Shown here piece by piece: positions 11,452 through 22,740 of a stretch of 64,000 bases of DNA. The position numbers and the translations under genes are program-made. The DNA comes from Lepus europaeus. Its lineage: Eukaryota > Chordata > Mammalia > Lagomorpha > Leporidae. The DNA is taken from positions 34,133,885-34,197,884 of the forward strand of contig NC_084844.1 of assembly GCF_033115175.1 (NCBI RefSeq), read 5' to 3'. Within the stretch, counting starts at the first letter, position 1, and each line of letters begins with the position of its first letter. Below the pieces are notes generated by a model. It did no database searches and had not been told where the DNA came from. It saw only the letters and a program-made list of their open reading frames with translations.

Positions 11452-11489
11452 GGGGATCTAGGCTGGGCCCGGGGATCTAGGCTGGGCCC
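11452..11489. repeat. 19-bp unit in exact tandem duplication
   Basis: The unit GGGGATCTAGGCTGGGCCC occurs twice head to tail at the right edge of the TRIM37 CpG island. The two copies are identical, so the duplication is recent or maintained. Confidence 0.9.
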
Positions 11490-11560
11490 CTGGAATCGCG
11501 TGTTCTGCGGCCGTTCGCGGTCACTGGCAGCGGGGGCTCTTGTGCGGAGGCTGTGTGGTT

Positions 11561-12063
11561 AGTGGTTCTTCCTTTGGGAGAAGCCCAGATTCCGAGGGCT
11601 TTCGGACTTCCGCTCCTCCCACCGAAGCCCGTTTGTTGGACCTAGGGAAAAACGTGGGCTGTCGGGACCACACAGCAGATATCAGACCCCCACGACTTCC
11701 CCTCGGCCTCCGGCTTCTTGCCGCTTGAGCAGTGCTGTCGCGTGGCACTATCAAAATGGAATCAGCTGTATTCAGCTTCCCTATAATTGGGGCCAGCTTG
11801 TTAGAATTTCCTGCCAGGAGATGAGTAACGATGGCAAGAATTAAAGATGTGAGAGACAAAGGGTGGATATCAAATTCTTGGTTATAATTTAATATTTACA
11901 GTGTGTTGCAAACTATTAACCCAACCTGGAATATGTAGAAAATTAATAAAGTGGAAATTGTTGAATACCAGGCATTTGGAACGGGAAGTTTTTTAAACTG
12001 AACCATATTCAAGATACAATTTGGAAGCTGAATCTGGGACTGAAAATTCTTTAAAAACTATGC
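11561..12063. other. Upstream flank of TRIM37, no gene seen
   Basis: GC content falls away from the CpG island across this stretch. No exon, RNA gene or recognisable repeat is seen. Confidence 0.5.
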
Positions 12064-12310
12064 GGGACAGGCATTGTGGCACAGCAGGTTAAGTTCAGCT
12101 TGGAATGCCCAAATCCCATGTAAGAGTGCCAGGATCTTTGAATGCAGCTTCCTGCAGGTGTGCACCCTGGAATGGCTAAAATAGTGGGGTCCCTGCCACC
12201 TACGTGTAGGAGAGCAGGATGGAGTTCCAGTCTCCTGACTTCAGCCCGGCCCAATCTTGACTGTTGCATTCAGGGAGTGAACCAGCAGATGGAAGAGCAT
12301 TTCAAATAAA
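12064..12310 (+). mobile_element. CSINE subtype C
   Basis: Old copy with GGACAGGCATTGTGGCACAGC head. Confidence 0.8.
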
Positions 12311-12455
12311 GGAAACTTGGGGGGAGGGACATTATTTATGGAATTGAAATTACATGCAGGTGTCAATTGAAAAACTCTTTGTATTAAAATGCCCTCAGTT
12401 ATACACTTTAAAATGGTTGGTATGTTACATGAATTTTATCTCAATTTAAAGTTAT
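12311..12455 (+). mobile_element. L1M 3' untranslated fragment
   Basis: GTTATACACTTTAAAATGGTTGG and TGAATTTTATCTCAATTTAA are typical of the end of an L1M element. It is flanked by SINEs on both sides. Confidence 0.55.
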
Positions 12456-12459
12456 TTAT

Positions 12460-12780
12460 GGGGGTCGGGCTGTGCCATAGTGGGTAAAAGCCACAGCCTG
12501 CAGTGCCAGCATCCCATTTGGGTGCCGGTTCAAGTCCTGGCTGCTCCACTTCCTATCCAGCTCTCTGCTATTACCTGGGAAAGTAGTAGAAGATGGCCCA
12601 AGTGCTTGGGTCTGTCTACCACTTGGGAGACCCGGAGGAGGTTCCCCGCTTTGGATTGGCACAGCTCCAACTGTTGCGGCCATTTAGGAAGTGGACCAGT
12701 GAATAGAAGACCTCTCTCTCTTTGCCTCTGCCTCTCTGTAACTCTGCCTTTCAAATAAATGAATCTTTAAAAAAAATTAT
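12460..12780 (+). mobile_element. CSINE subtype A
   Basis: Full-length; TTATTTATGGG / TTATGGGTTGG flank it. Confidence 0.94.
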
Positions 12781-12783
12781 GGG

Positions 12784-13112
12784 TTGGGGTCAGCGCTGTG
12801 ACACAGCAGGTTAAGTCCCAGTCTGCAGTATCGGCATCTCTTATGAGCACTGGTTGCAGTCCCCGCTGTTCCAGTTCCCATTCAGCTCCCTTCTAATGCT
12901 CATGGAATAGCAGCTGAAGATGGTCCAAGTCCTTGGGCCTCTGCACCCAAGTGGGAGAAAAGGATGAGGCTCCTGGCTCCTGACTTCGGCCTGGCCCAGT
13001 CCTGGTTGTTGCAGACATTTGGGGAGTGAACCAGTCAATTGAAGATCTCTCTGTGTGTCTCTCCCTCTATCTGTAATTCTGATTTTCAAATAAATAAATA
13101 AATCTTAAAAAT
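12784..13112 (+). mobile_element. CSINE subtype A
   Basis: Full-length, directly after the previous SINE. Confidence 0.94.
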
Positions 13113-13121
13113 TATTTCTGA

Positions 13122-13411
13122 GGGAGCCGGCGCTTTGGCTTGGAGAGGTAACACCCTGGCCTTAAGCGCCGGCATCCTATATGGGCACCGGTTCGAGTCC
13201 CGGCTACTCTACCAATCCAGCTCTCTGCTGTGGCCTGGGAAAGCAGTAGAAGATGGGTCTCCCACGTGGGAGACCCAGAAGAAGCTCCTTGCTCCTGGAT
13301 TCGGATTGGCGCAGCTCCGGCCATTGCAGCCAATTGGGGAGTGAACCAGCGGATGGAAGACCTCTCTCTCTGTAACTCTTTCAAATAATAAATAAATCTT
13401 TTAAAAAAATT
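13122..13411 (+). mobile_element. CSINE subtype A
   Basis: Full-length with a shortened middle; TTATTTCTGAGG / TTATTTGTGAGG flank it. Confidence 0.94.
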
Positions 13412-13419
13412 ATTTGTGA

Positions 13420-13754
13420 GGGCCGGCGCCATGGCTTAACAGGCTAATCCTCCGCCTTGCGGCACCGGCACACAGGGTTCTAGTCCCGGTTGGGGCGCTG
13501 GATTCTATCCCGGTTGCCCCTCTTCCAGGCCAGCTCTCTGCTATGGCCCGGGAAGGCAGTGGAGGATGGCCCAAGTGCTTGGGCCCTGCACCCGCATGGG
13601 AGACCAGGAGAAGCACCTGGCTCCTGCCTTCGGATCAGCGCCATGTGCCGGCCGCAGCGGCCATTGGAGGGTGAACCAACGGCAAAAGGAAGACCTTTCT
13701 CTCTGTCTCTCTCTCTCACTATCCACTCTGCCTGTCAAAAAAAAAAAAAAAATT
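13420..13754 (+). mobile_element. CSINE subtype B
   Basis: Full-length; AATTATTTGTGAGG recurs after its poly(A). Confidence 0.96.
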
Positions 13755-13964
13755 ATTTGTGAGGATCACATATAGGGCGTGAGATTCAAAGTAGAAGGAG
13801 GAAGGGAATATCATTATGTTGTTAGAACTGTATGTACAAAACATTGAATCTGTTAAGCTCTAATTAAAAATAAAATAATAATTTTTTTAAAATGGGAAAA
13901 AATAAATTTAAAAAAGTGGTCCTTGCTTTGGGGAAACTGCTTGTATAGAAAACAAGACAAATTG

Positions 13965-14655
13965 TTGGGGCTGGCGCTGTGGCGCAGTGGGTTAAAAGCC
14001 TTGGCCTGGGCCGGCGCCACGGCACACTAGGCTAATCCTCCGCCTTGTGGCGCTGGCACACCGGGTTCTAGTCCCGGTCAGGGCACCAATCCTGTCCCGG
14101 TAGCCCCTCTTCCAGGCCAGCTCTCTGCTGTGGCCAGGGAGTGCAGTGGAGGATGGCCCAAGTGCTTGGGCCCTGCACCCCATGGGAAACCAGGAGAAGC
14201 ACCTGGCTCCTGCCATCGGATCAGCGCGGTGCGCCGGCCGCAGCGTGCCTACCGCGGCGGCCATTGGAGGGTGAACCAACGGCAAAAGGAAGACCTTTCT
14301 CTCTGTCTCTCTCTCACTGTCCACTCTGCCTGTCAAAAATTAAAAAAAAAAAAAAAAAAAAAAACCTTGGCCTGAAGCACTGGCATCCCATATGGGCGCC
14401 GGTTCTAGTCCCGGCTGCTCCTCTTCCGATCCAGCTCTCTGCTATGGCCTGGGAAAGCAGTAGAAGATGTCCCAAGTGGTTGGGCCCCTGCACCCACGTG
14501 GGAGACCCGGAAGAATCTCCTGGCTTCAGATCTGTGCAGTTCAGCTGTTGTGGCCATCTGGGGAGTGAACCAGCGGATGGAAGACCTCTCTCTCCATCTC
14601 TACCTCTCTCTGTAACTCAGTCTTTTAAATACAAGAAATATTAAAAAAAAAAAAA
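13965..14655 (+). mobile_element. CSINE subtype A, split by a younger subtype B copy
   Basis: Left part 13965-14007, right part 14363-14655; CCTTGGCCTG is duplicated at the junctions. Confidence 0.94.
14008..14362 (+). mobile_element. CSINE subtype B, nested
   Basis: Full-length copy with long poly(A) inserted in the SINE around it. Confidence 0.95.
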
Positions 14656-14758
14656 GACAAATTGCAATATATAATAAATACTGCTATAGTTTGCTATATA
14701 ATTGCCCAGAACCAAAAATTCTTTAAGGGGCTAAGAACTAATATTTAGAAGACAACTG

Positions 14759-15110
14759 TGGGCCGGTGCCGCAGCTCACTAGGCTAATCCTCCACCTTGC
14801 GGCGCCGGCACACCAAGTTCTAGTCCCGGTCGGGGCGCCGGATTCTGTCCCGGTTGCCCCTCTTCCAGGCCAGCTCTCTGCTGTGGCCAGGGAGTGCAGT
14901 GGAGGATGGCCCAAGTGCTTGGGCCCTGCACCCGCATGGGAGACCAGGAGAAGCACCTGGCTCCTGCCATCAGATCAGCGTGGTGCGCCGGTCGCAGCGC
15001 GCCAGCCACAGCGGCCATTAGAGGGTGAACCAACGGCAAAGGAAGACCTTTCTCTCTGTCTCTCTCTCTTTCACTATCCACTCTGCTTGTCAAAAAAAAA
15101 AAAAAAAGAA
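14759..15110 (+). mobile_element. CSINE subtype B
   Basis: Full-length; GAAGACAACTGTG recurs after the tail as target duplication. Confidence 0.96.
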
Positions 15111-15297
15111 GAAGAAGACAACTGTGAAGGATATCATAGAAGAAAAAACAGTAGTTTTTTTCCTTTAACTAAAAGCAAAATCACATTAATACTAACGAGA
15201 ATTTGTTATATCCTAGTCATGCTAACTTTTGTTCAATCTCATCAATCAACATCATGTCCCAGAGCCATCCCATGACAGGAACTTTCCTAATAACTCA

Positions 15298-15618
15298 GGC
15301 CTGCATTGTGGCACAACAGGTTAAGCTACCACTTGTGACCCCAGCATCCCATGTCTGACAACCAATTTGAGTCTTGACTGCTATGCTTCTGATGCAGCTT
15401 CCTGCCACCGTGCATGGGAAGGAAATGGAGGGTGTCCCAAGTTATTGGACCCTTGCCACCCATGTGGGAGACCAGGATAGTTTCTGGCTCTGGGCTCTGG
15501 CATGGTCCAGACCTGGCTGTTGCAGCCATTTGGGGAGTGAAGCAGTGGATGGAAGAGCTCCCTCTCTGTCTACTCTCCCCTGACACCCCCTCCTTTTTCT
15601 AAAAAAAATTTTAAAAAG
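15298..15618 (+). mobile_element. CSINE subtype C
   Basis: Old full-length copy, GCATTGTGGCACAACAGG head. Confidence 0.85.
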
Positions 15619-16011
15619 AGAAAGATGTTAGCACACAAATGCTCAAAAAGAAATTTTTAAATATATAAAAGTATAATTCCATAACCTGCAGAATATTTGA
15701 TACATTTTTACTAATGTCTTCAATGCCTAGTTTTATTACATAGGAGTACATGTAAGTATGTTATTGAAGTGTTACTAAACATAATACCAAATCTTGTGCT
15801 AAATATTTTGTTCTCCCAGCCATACTGATGCATATATTTGTGACTTGCTCAGTCACAGCTAGAATTTAAAACCTACATACAATATGTTTTCTGTTATATG
15901 TAGAAGCTTTTTAGAAAAAGTCAATCAGAATTCAAAACAGGGATTATTACAGGCTTAGAAGGGAAGGAGATTTCAAAAGGAGCACAACACACAGATACAA
16001 GTAATAGATCC
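15619..16011. other. TRIM37-SKA2 intergenic DNA, no feature seen
   Basis: AT-rich with no gene or clear repeat. Confidence 0.5.
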
Positions 16012-16295
16012 TAAGGTCAGGCACTGGGGCACACTGGGTTAAGCCCCTGCTGCAGATGTTCACAACTCACATAGAAATGCCTAGATTGAGTCTCAGCTTC
16101 TCCACTTCCAATCCAGCTTCCTGCTAATGCATATCCTGGGAGGCAGCAAATGATGGTTTAAATACTTGGACCCCTGTCACCTATGTGTGAGTCCTGGGTG
16201 GAATTTTTGGCCCCAACTGTTGTAGGCATTTGGGGAGGGAACCAGTGGATGGAAACTTTACCTCTTTCTACCTTTCAGATAAATAAAAATAACAT
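16012..16295 (+). mobile_element. CSINE subtype C
   Basis: Old copy, GGCACTGGGGCACACTGGG head. Confidence 0.8.
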
Positions 16296-16519
16296 TTCTT
16301 CAAGGTAAGATTCTAGTATTCCACAGCACAGTGGACTGACTATAGTTCACAAAAAGCTATTATAAACTGTAAAGAACTGGAATAAAAGAGCTGGTAGGCT
16401 CCAAACAAAAACTAATAATAAAAACTACTACAGTCATTCACCCTTATCCAGAGGAGATAAAGTACAAAACTCCCTAATGGACGTGAAACCACAAATAACA
16501 AATCCTACTTATTGTCTTT

Positions 16520-16833
16520 TGTTGGGATTTATTTATTTATTTGAAAGAGTTACAGAGACAGAGAGGGAGAGGCAGAACTTTCAACCACTGGTTCACTCCC
16601 TGAAAAGCTGCAATGGCTGAGGCTGAGTAAGGTCAAATTTAGGAGCCATGAACTCCATCCAAGTCTCCCACATGGGTGGCAGGGACCCAAGGACTTGGGT
16701 CATCTTCCTCTGCCTTCCAAGGCACACTAGCAAGGAGCTGAATCAGAAGTGGAGCAGCCAAGACTCAAACCAGCATAGGATGCTGCTGGCATTACAAATG
16801 GTGGCTTAACACACTGCATGGCAAGACAGGCCC
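16520..16833 (-). mobile_element. CSINE subtype C
   Basis: Old reverse copy with TTTATTTATTTATTTGAAAG at its left end. Confidence 0.85.
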
Positions 16834-17118
16834 CTTGTGTTTTAATTTGAGAAGAAAAGACAGAGCTCCTACCTGCTAATTTAGTCCTCAAATACCCACA
16901 ATGGTTTGTACTGGGCCAGATAGAAACCCGGAGCTGGGAACTCAATCCAAATCTTCCATGTTAATGGCAAGAACCCAAAAACCCGAGCCATTCATTACTG
17001 CTGCCTTCCAGGCTCTGAATTAACAAGAGTCAGTAGCTAGAGCCAAGTGTCAAATCCAGGCACTCCAATATGATAAAAAGACACCTTAACCACTAGAATA
17101 AATGCCTGTCTCACTATA
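16834..17118 (-). mobile_element. CSINE subtype C
   Basis: Very old reverse copy directly adjoining the previous one. Confidence 0.65.
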
Positions 17119-17161
17119 TAGATTTTTTTTTTCTATATGCCATACAGCATTGCAGCCCAGC

Positions 17162-17740
17162 TGTGATGGTTAATTTTAGGTGTCAACTTGACTGGATTAA
17201 GGAATACCTAGAGTAAGGGTGTCTCCAGAAGAGATCAGTATGTGAATGAGTGGACTGAGGGGAAGATCTTCTATCAGTGTGGATGGGCACTATCCAATCA
17301 GCTGAGCTCCTCCATTGAACAAACACATAAGGTGAATTGGTCTTTCTTCCCCAAGAGCTGGGATAGACTGTTCTGCTGCTTTGGACATCGGGACTCTAAA
17401 CTTTCCATTCTCTGGAATCCAGGATTTATACCAACAGCCTCTTAGGTTCTCAGGCTTTAGGCCTTGGGCTAAGAGTTACACCATTACTCTGGTTTCTCTT
17501 TAGATCATATAAATCTTTCGCCTTTTACTAAAGAGTTACACCATTGGATTCTCTGGTCCTGAAGGCTTCAGATTTGGACTGAGGTGTGCTGTGACATCCC
17601 AATGTCTTCAGTATACAGACAACCTGTTGTGGAACTCCTCAACTGCCATAATCTCATGAGCCAATTCCACTAGTAAATCCATTATTTGTCTACACATGTT
17701 CTATTCTATCACTCTGGAGATCACTTACTAGTGCAAATTA
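17162..17740 (+). mobile_element. Solo LTR of an ancient endogenous retrovirus (MLT2/ERVL-like)
   Basis: It begins TGTGATGGTTAATTTTAGGTG and continues TCAACTTGACTGGATTAAGG, with later blocks GTGGATGGGCACTATCCAATC and CATAATCTCATGAGCCAATTCC. This order is that of an old mammalian ERVL-class LTR. Only LTR sequence is seen, with no gag, pol or env. The 67-codon open frame inside it (17242-17445) is not a gene. Confidence 0.65.
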
Positions 17741-18133
17741 GATATTATAATAGTAACAGTCAACCTGATAACCAGGACAGAAACTGGGACTAATAGACAG
17801 GTAGTGTAAACAGCACGGATATGCTGGATAAAGGGATGAAGCAGAACGGCACAAGATCTTATCATGCTGCTTAGAATGGTGCACAATTTAAAACAGCAGA
17901 CTTATTTCTAGAATTCTCCATTTAATATTTCCTAGATAACAAACAATGGCAAGGAAAATTGCAGATAAGACTACTGTACTTAAATCTTAGGTATAATTCC
18001 AAAACCAAATCTTAACTACAGAATTGCAATACTTTTTCCCTCTACACTTTAGTATAGCTTCAGCATTTTCCAGAATACTACAGTAACAATTCATTGGCAC
18101 CTTAATCTCTTATTGGACAGATAAATCAAGAGG
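17741..18133. other. TRIM37-SKA2 intergenic DNA, no feature seen
   Basis: Nothing recognised between the LTR and the SINE fragment at 18134. Confidence 0.5.
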
Positions 18134-18272
18134 TGTCTGGCTCCTGGCTTTGGATTGGCATAATTCTGGCTGTGGCGGCCATCTGGGGGGTGAACCAACG
18201 GAGGGAGGACCTTTCTCTCTGTCTTTCTCTCACTGTCTAGCTCTAGCTGTCAAAAAAAAAAAAAAAAAAAAG
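18134..18272 (+). mobile_element. CSINE 3' half
   Basis: 5'-truncated: starts in the GGCTCCTGGCTTTGGATTGG region and ends AGCTGTC plus poly(A). Confidence 0.85.
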
Positions 18273-18395
18273 ACTTCCCTTTTCACCTACTATTAGCCAG
18301 ATATATGTGTGTATTGCTATTCATTTCTTTCAGGATCTGTCTCTATTTTAGGCAATTACCTTATTGCCAATAATCATTTAAAAATAAATAGGAAG

Positions 18396-18735
18396 GGGTC
18401 GGCACTGTGGCGCAGTGGGTTAAAGCCCTGGCCTGAAGCGCCAGCATCCATATGGCTGCTGCTTCTAGTCTTGGCTGTTCCTCTTCCGATCCAGCTCTCT
18501 GTTATGGCCTAGAAAAGCAGCAGAAAATGGCCCAAGTCCTTGGGTCCCTGCACCCATGTCAGAGACCCAGAAGAGGCTCCTGGCTTCTGGCTTTGGATCA
18601 GTGCAGCTCCGGCCATTGCGGCCAGTTAGGGAGTGAACCAACGAATGGAAGACCTATCTCTCTCTATCTTTACCTCTCTCTATAACTCTTTCAAATAAAT
18701 AAAATAAATCTTTAAAAATAAATAAATAAATAATA
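18396..18735 (+). mobile_element. CSINE subtype A
   Basis: Full-length with (AAAT)n tail. Confidence 0.95.
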
Positions 18736-19106
18736 AGTAGGGAGACTGAAATACATATACACACAAAAACTGACAAACAGCAGAAAAATGCTCCTCTAAT
18801 TTCATTTGTATGTTTTCATAGAGAAAGAACAATTATAATAATATAGGCTAACAGAGAACAAAGGTATTACTGAAATACAACAGGGACGATCTAAAATAGC
18901 TTTTGAAAGCTAGCTCACGCTGCTGAGCATTAGCAGGCGGAAGGTTCAGGGGGAAAATGTAAGGTCATCACAGAGAAGCCAGTTTATTACTTCAGCTAGG
19001 TTTTGTGGCAGACCACAAGTCACATTCTGGCACTCCCACCAATAATGTGACCATATATGCAATCAACATTTTCAAAATGAAATTATATACCAATATATGT
19101 AAAGGG
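18736..19106. other. TRIM37-SKA2 intergenic DNA, no feature seen
   Basis: Nothing recognised. Confidence 0.5.
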
Positions 19107-19605
19107 GGAATTTCAAAATATTTGTGGAAAATGTATATTATAGGCCGGCGCCGTGGCTCAACAGGCTAATCCTCCGCCTTGCGGCACCGGCACACAGGGT
19201 TCTAGTCCCGGTCGGGGCTCCGGATTCTGTCCGGTTGCCCCTCTTCCAGGCCAGCTCTCTGCTGTGGCCAGGGAGTGCAGAGGAGGATGGCCCAAGTGCT
19301 TGGGCCCTGCACCCCATGGGAGACCAGGAGAAGCACCTGGCTCCTGCCATCGGATCAGCGCGGTGCGCTGGCCGCAGCACGCCAGCCGCGGCGGCCATTG
19401 GAGGGTGAACCAACGGCAAAAGGAAGATCCTTCTCTCTGTCTCTCTCTCTCACTGTCCACTCTGCCTGTCTAAAAAATTAAAAAAAAAAAAAAATTAAAA
19501 AAAAAAGAAAATATATATTATAAAAAACTGTGCATAGATATCAATTTTTACAACAAAATAAACTTACCTTTTAATTTCATTTCCCATTAATATTTTGAAG
19601 TATTC
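19107..19605. mobile_element. Palindromic MITE-like element, copy 2, split by a SINE
   Basis: Left end TTTCAAAATATTTGTGGAAAATG (19110-19133) and right end CCCATTAATATTTTGAAG (19583-19600) are inverted repeats. The inside has CAAAATAAACTTACCTTTTAATTTC. A subtype B SINE (19143-19495) is inserted with a near-duplicate TATATTATA on both sides. Confidence 0.55.
19143..19495 (+). mobile_element. CSINE subtype B
   Basis: Full-length, inserted in palindromic element copy 2. Confidence 0.96.
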
Positions 19606-19783
19606 ATTTAGTACAAACATTTTGCCTCTCTTTTAATTACTATAGCATGCTCTTTTACATTTTGAATAACCAAAATGTATATAAATATTCCTTTTTATGA
19701 TAGGTCAGAACATTTTATTAACTATACAAAAAGCAAACAGATGCAAAACAGTGTTAAGTGACACCTTTACCTGAAATTACAAG

Positions 19784-19810
19784 ATTGTGTGTGTGTGTGT
19801 GTGTATGTGT
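19784..19810. repeat. (GT)n microsatellite
   Basis: About 12 GT units just past the candidate SKA2 poly(A) signal. Confidence 0.9.
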
Positions 19811-19821
19811 TTCTAAAATCC

Positions 19822-19827
19822 TTTATT
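19822..19827 (-). terminator. SKA2: Candidate SKA2 polyadenylation signal
   Basis: The minus strand reads AATAAA here, about 220 bp past the SKA2 stop, just before a (CA)n run. It is the first canonical hexamer after the stop codon. A longer 3' untranslated region ending further left is possible. Confidence 0.4.
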
Positions 19828-20043
19828 CACATTCCATCATTCTGACTGAACATCATTCATATAATATCTGCCTTTCTTATTTCCTCTCATTTGGAAACCA
19901 TCATTATCCAAACACTCAAGCCAAACCTCTTTCTCCTTCACCAGCCCCCAAATCTGGAAGCTAAGTGTTAACAAGGTATTTTCCTAAATTTCTTTGGAAT
20001 TGATCGCTTCTCCATTCAAATTCTCTTTTGCAATTCTATTTCT

Positions 20044-20112
20044 TCATGGGTCTGGCATGTGAGATTTTAATTGCTCTGCTGCAGTTTTCTCTTCTTCAGT
20101 CAGTGGTGACAG
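20044..20112 (-). CDS. SKA2: SKA2 coding exon 4 with stop codon (residues 100-121)
   Basis: A TTTTTTAG acceptor precedes 22 codons beginning LSPLTEEEKTAAEQLKSHMP, then a TGA stop at 20044-20046. The tail matches SKA2 (human ends with a similar FHMPDL); here the last residues are MPDP. The 3' untranslated region continues toward lower coordinates. Confidence 0.94.
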   Translation of the reverse strand: MSPLTEEEKTAAEQLKSHMPDP

Positions 20113-20214
20113 CTAAAAAACAAATGAAAATCTTTATTTCAAGATCCTTTAAAGAGTACTGAAGTAGTTAAATTCTCGTTCATTATACCAATAAATGTTC
20201 CATAACCTTATTTT

Positions 20215-20527
20215 TTTAATATTTATTTTATTTATTTGAAAGACAGAGCTAAAGAGAGAGGTAGAGACAGAGAGGTCTTCCATCCACTGGTTCACTCCCC
20301 AAATGGCCACCAGGACTGGAGCTGCGCAGATTCAAAGCCAGGAATTTCTTCCAGGTCTCCCACGGAGGTGCAGGGGCCAAAGCACTTGGGCCATCTTCTA
20401 TTGCTAGCCTAGGCCATAGCAGAGAGCTGGATTGGAAGAGGAACACCCGGGACTAGAACTGGCGCCCATATGAGATGCCGGCGCTTCAGGCCAGGGCTTT
20501 AACCTGTTGCGCCACAGCGCCAGCCCC
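20215..20527 (-). mobile_element. CSINE subtype A
   Basis: Full-length reverse copy ending GCGCCACAGCGCCAGCCCC, sense to SKA2, in intron 3 about 100 bp upstream of the exon 4 acceptor. Confidence 0.95.
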
Positions 20528-21041
20528 CATAAGCTTATTCTATACATGTAATCATAAATTTAGGAAGGGAAAGGGAAAGAATAGATATTTGAGTATCCAT
20601 ATGTAAGGTCCTATGATGTCTAAGTTTCCAAAGAACTTGCACTTAAACAAGACCAAGAAATCAGACAATTTAAGGACTGTACAGAACAAAGAAGTCCTCT
20701 TTGGATGCCATATTCTAAAAGTATTTTTGAGGAAGAGATGTGAACAAAAACTGTCTGGAAATTTGCTCAAAGAAGTGGAGACTTGGACTAAATTTTGAAG
20801 AATAAATAAAATGCGTTTAGCTGCAAATAGAAACATTTCAAAATAGATAAGTAAAATTTATGAACATTACACAATAATTTCAGAAGACAGACTTCAAGGC
20901 TGACTCATTCAGCAGCTTAACAACACAAGGAACTCATCAGTTTTTCCATCTCACAGCTGACTGTCCTTGAGGATGGCTTGACTCTCAAACTAACAAAATG
21001 GCTCTAAAAATGCTAGGTACACAACTATATAAAATATCCAG
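20528..21041. other. SKA2 intron 3, no feature seen
   Basis: The 94-codon minus-strand open frame (20552-20836) has no similarity I recognise and no splice or promoter context. Confidence 0.5.
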
Positions 21042-21368
21042 GGGCCGGCGCTGTGGCGCAACAGGTTAACACCCTGGCCTGAAGCCTAGGCATCCCATAT
21101 GGGTGCCAGTTCTAGTCCCAGCTGCTCCTCTTCGATCCAGCTCTCTGCTATGGCCTGGATAGCAATGGAAGATGGCCCAAATCCTTGGGCCCCTGCACCC
21201 GCATGGGAGACCCAGAGGAAACTCCTGGCTCCTGGCTTCAGATCGGTGTAGCTCCGGCCGTTGCAGCCATCTGGGGAGTAGATCAGGGGATGGAAGACCT
21301 CTCTCTCTCTCTCTACCTCTTTCTATAACTCTGACTTTCAAATAAATAAAAATAAATCTTTAAAAAAT
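21042..21368 (+). mobile_element. CSINE subtype A
   Basis: Full-length, antisense in SKA2 intron 3. Confidence 0.96.
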
Positions 21369-21910
21369 ATATGCAGAAGAAAAAAAGCAGTTTTCTCTGC
21401 CTAAGGTTCTCTCCAGTGAGGAAACTTCCTAATTACCTACTTCAAATTTTCCCTCCTCACATGTCATTTGAGTAACAAACTCATTCCTTAACCACTGTTA
21501 GCGAAAGGAAAATCCATACCCCTTGCTAATGGAGTACATCTCTGGAGATAAGGGTAGGCCCACCTTCACCTCAAGCACATGATTGTGAGGAATGACACAT
21601 ATCTCAATAAAACACTATGGTAGGCAGGAAAGGTAACAGATGCTAAAAAATATAAATAAATAAAACAGCCAGCCAACAGTATCAACCAAAAGCAGGAAAG
21701 TATAAAAGCAGAAAGAAGGGAAGCTAAAGGCATTTGTAAAGGATTTTCCCAGAACACCAACAAGCTGGCTGAAACAAAGGGTTATGTGGGGAAATAACAG
21801 AAAGTACAACCCAAAAATCACTCTAGTTACTAATCTGCCTAACTATATAGGTCATCTCTAGAGAGACTGCCAAATCTGGAACACACCAGACCTACAGAAT
21901 CAGAATCTGT
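21369..21910. other. SKA2 intron 3, no feature seen
   Basis: No gene or repeat recognised before the MER5A-like element. Confidence 0.5.
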
Positions 21911-22072
21911 GGGGCAGTGCTGTCCAATAAAATTTTCCATCATGCTGGAAATATTCTATATCTGCACTACGCAATCAGTAGATGAAGAACTGACTTTTCA
22001 ATTTTATTTAATTTCTTTAAATCTATTTATATAGTCACATGCGGCTCTTGGACAGCCTAGTTCTAAAACAAT
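21911..22072 (+). mobile_element. MER5A-like hAT-Charlie element
   Basis: It starts CAGTGCTGTCCAATA and contains ATTCTATATCTGCACTA, a T-rich A-rich middle and CACATGCGGCTCTTGGACAG near its end. This matches the MER5A pattern with its inverted terminal repeats. It is old, divergent and non-coding, upstream of SKA2 exon 4 in intron 3. Confidence 0.75.
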
Positions 22073-22076
22073 TGCA

Positions 22077-22400
22077 GGGGCTGGCATTGTGCTGAAGTGA
22101 GTTAAGCTGCTGCTTGTGATGCCAGCATCCTATATCAGAGACCCAGTTCAAGTCCCAGCAACTGCACTTCCAATCCAGAATTCTGCTAATGTGCCCGGGA
22201 AGGCAGCAGATGATGGTACAAATGTTTGGGCCCCTGCCACGTGTGTGGGAGACAAGGATGAAGTTCTTGGCTCCTGGTTTCAACCTCGTCCAGCCCTGGT
22301 TGTTGGGGCTCTTTAGGGAATGACCCATCAAACGGAAGATTTCTCTATATCCCTCCCTCTCTCTGTCACCCTGACTTTCAAATAAATAAGTAAACATTAA
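22077..22400 (+). mobile_element. CSINE subtype A
   Basis: Full-length, moderately diverged, inserted just after the MER5A-like element. Confidence 0.93.
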
Positions 22401-22411
22401 AAAAAAATTTT

Positions 22412-22740
22412 AGGCCAGCACTGCGGCTCACGTGGCTAATCCTCCACTGCGGTGCCGGCACTCCGGGTTCTAGTCCTAGTTGGGGCGCCGGTTCTGTCCC
22501 GGTTGCTCCTCTTCCAGTCCAGCTCTCTGCTGTGGCCCAGGAGGGGAGTGGAGGATGGCCCAAGTGCTTGGGCCCTGCACCTGCATGGGAGACCAGGAGG
22601 AAGCACCTGGCTCCTGGCTTCGGATCAGCGCAGCGCTAAGCCGTAGCGGCTATTTAGGGGGTGAACCAACAGAAGGAAGACCTTTTCCTCTCTCTCACAT
22701 TGTCTAAATCTGCCTGTCAAAAAAAATTTTTTAAAAAAAA
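22412..22740 (+). mobile_element. CSINE subtype B
   Basis: Full-length variant (CACGTGGCTAATCC head). Confidence 0.94.

Larger units (their letters stand above)
10400..11560. promoter_or_regulatory. TRIM37: CpG-island promoter of TRIM37
   Basis: This block is GC-rich with many CpG pairs and contrasts sharply with the AT-rich flanks. It holds the TRIM37 start-codon exon and its upstream region. Motifs seen upstream of the ATG (increasing coordinates) include an AAAATGGCG YY1-like initiator on the minus strand at 10936-10944, a CACGTG E-box at 11047-11052 and a TGCGCATGCGC NRF1 site at 11188-11198. No TATA box is evident. The transcription start is inferred to lie near 10940-11050. The right half could also drive an antisense non-coding transcript, but no exon is recognisable there. 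Confidence 0.8.

Noticed and set aside
10614-11562. Several 90-110-codon frames on both strands around the TRIM37 promoter
   Set aside because: They are GC-driven frames in a CpG island, antisense or out of frame to the real TRIM37 start exon, with no similarity recognised.
14766-15275. A 169-codon frame and many similar 100-170-codon frames
   Set aside because: All repeat the same GPAPxWETRRSTWLL-type peptide, which is the subtype B SINE read in different frames.
17242-17445. A 67-codon frame as a possible retroviral protein
   Set aside because: It lies inside the solo LTR and shows no retroviral protein motif.
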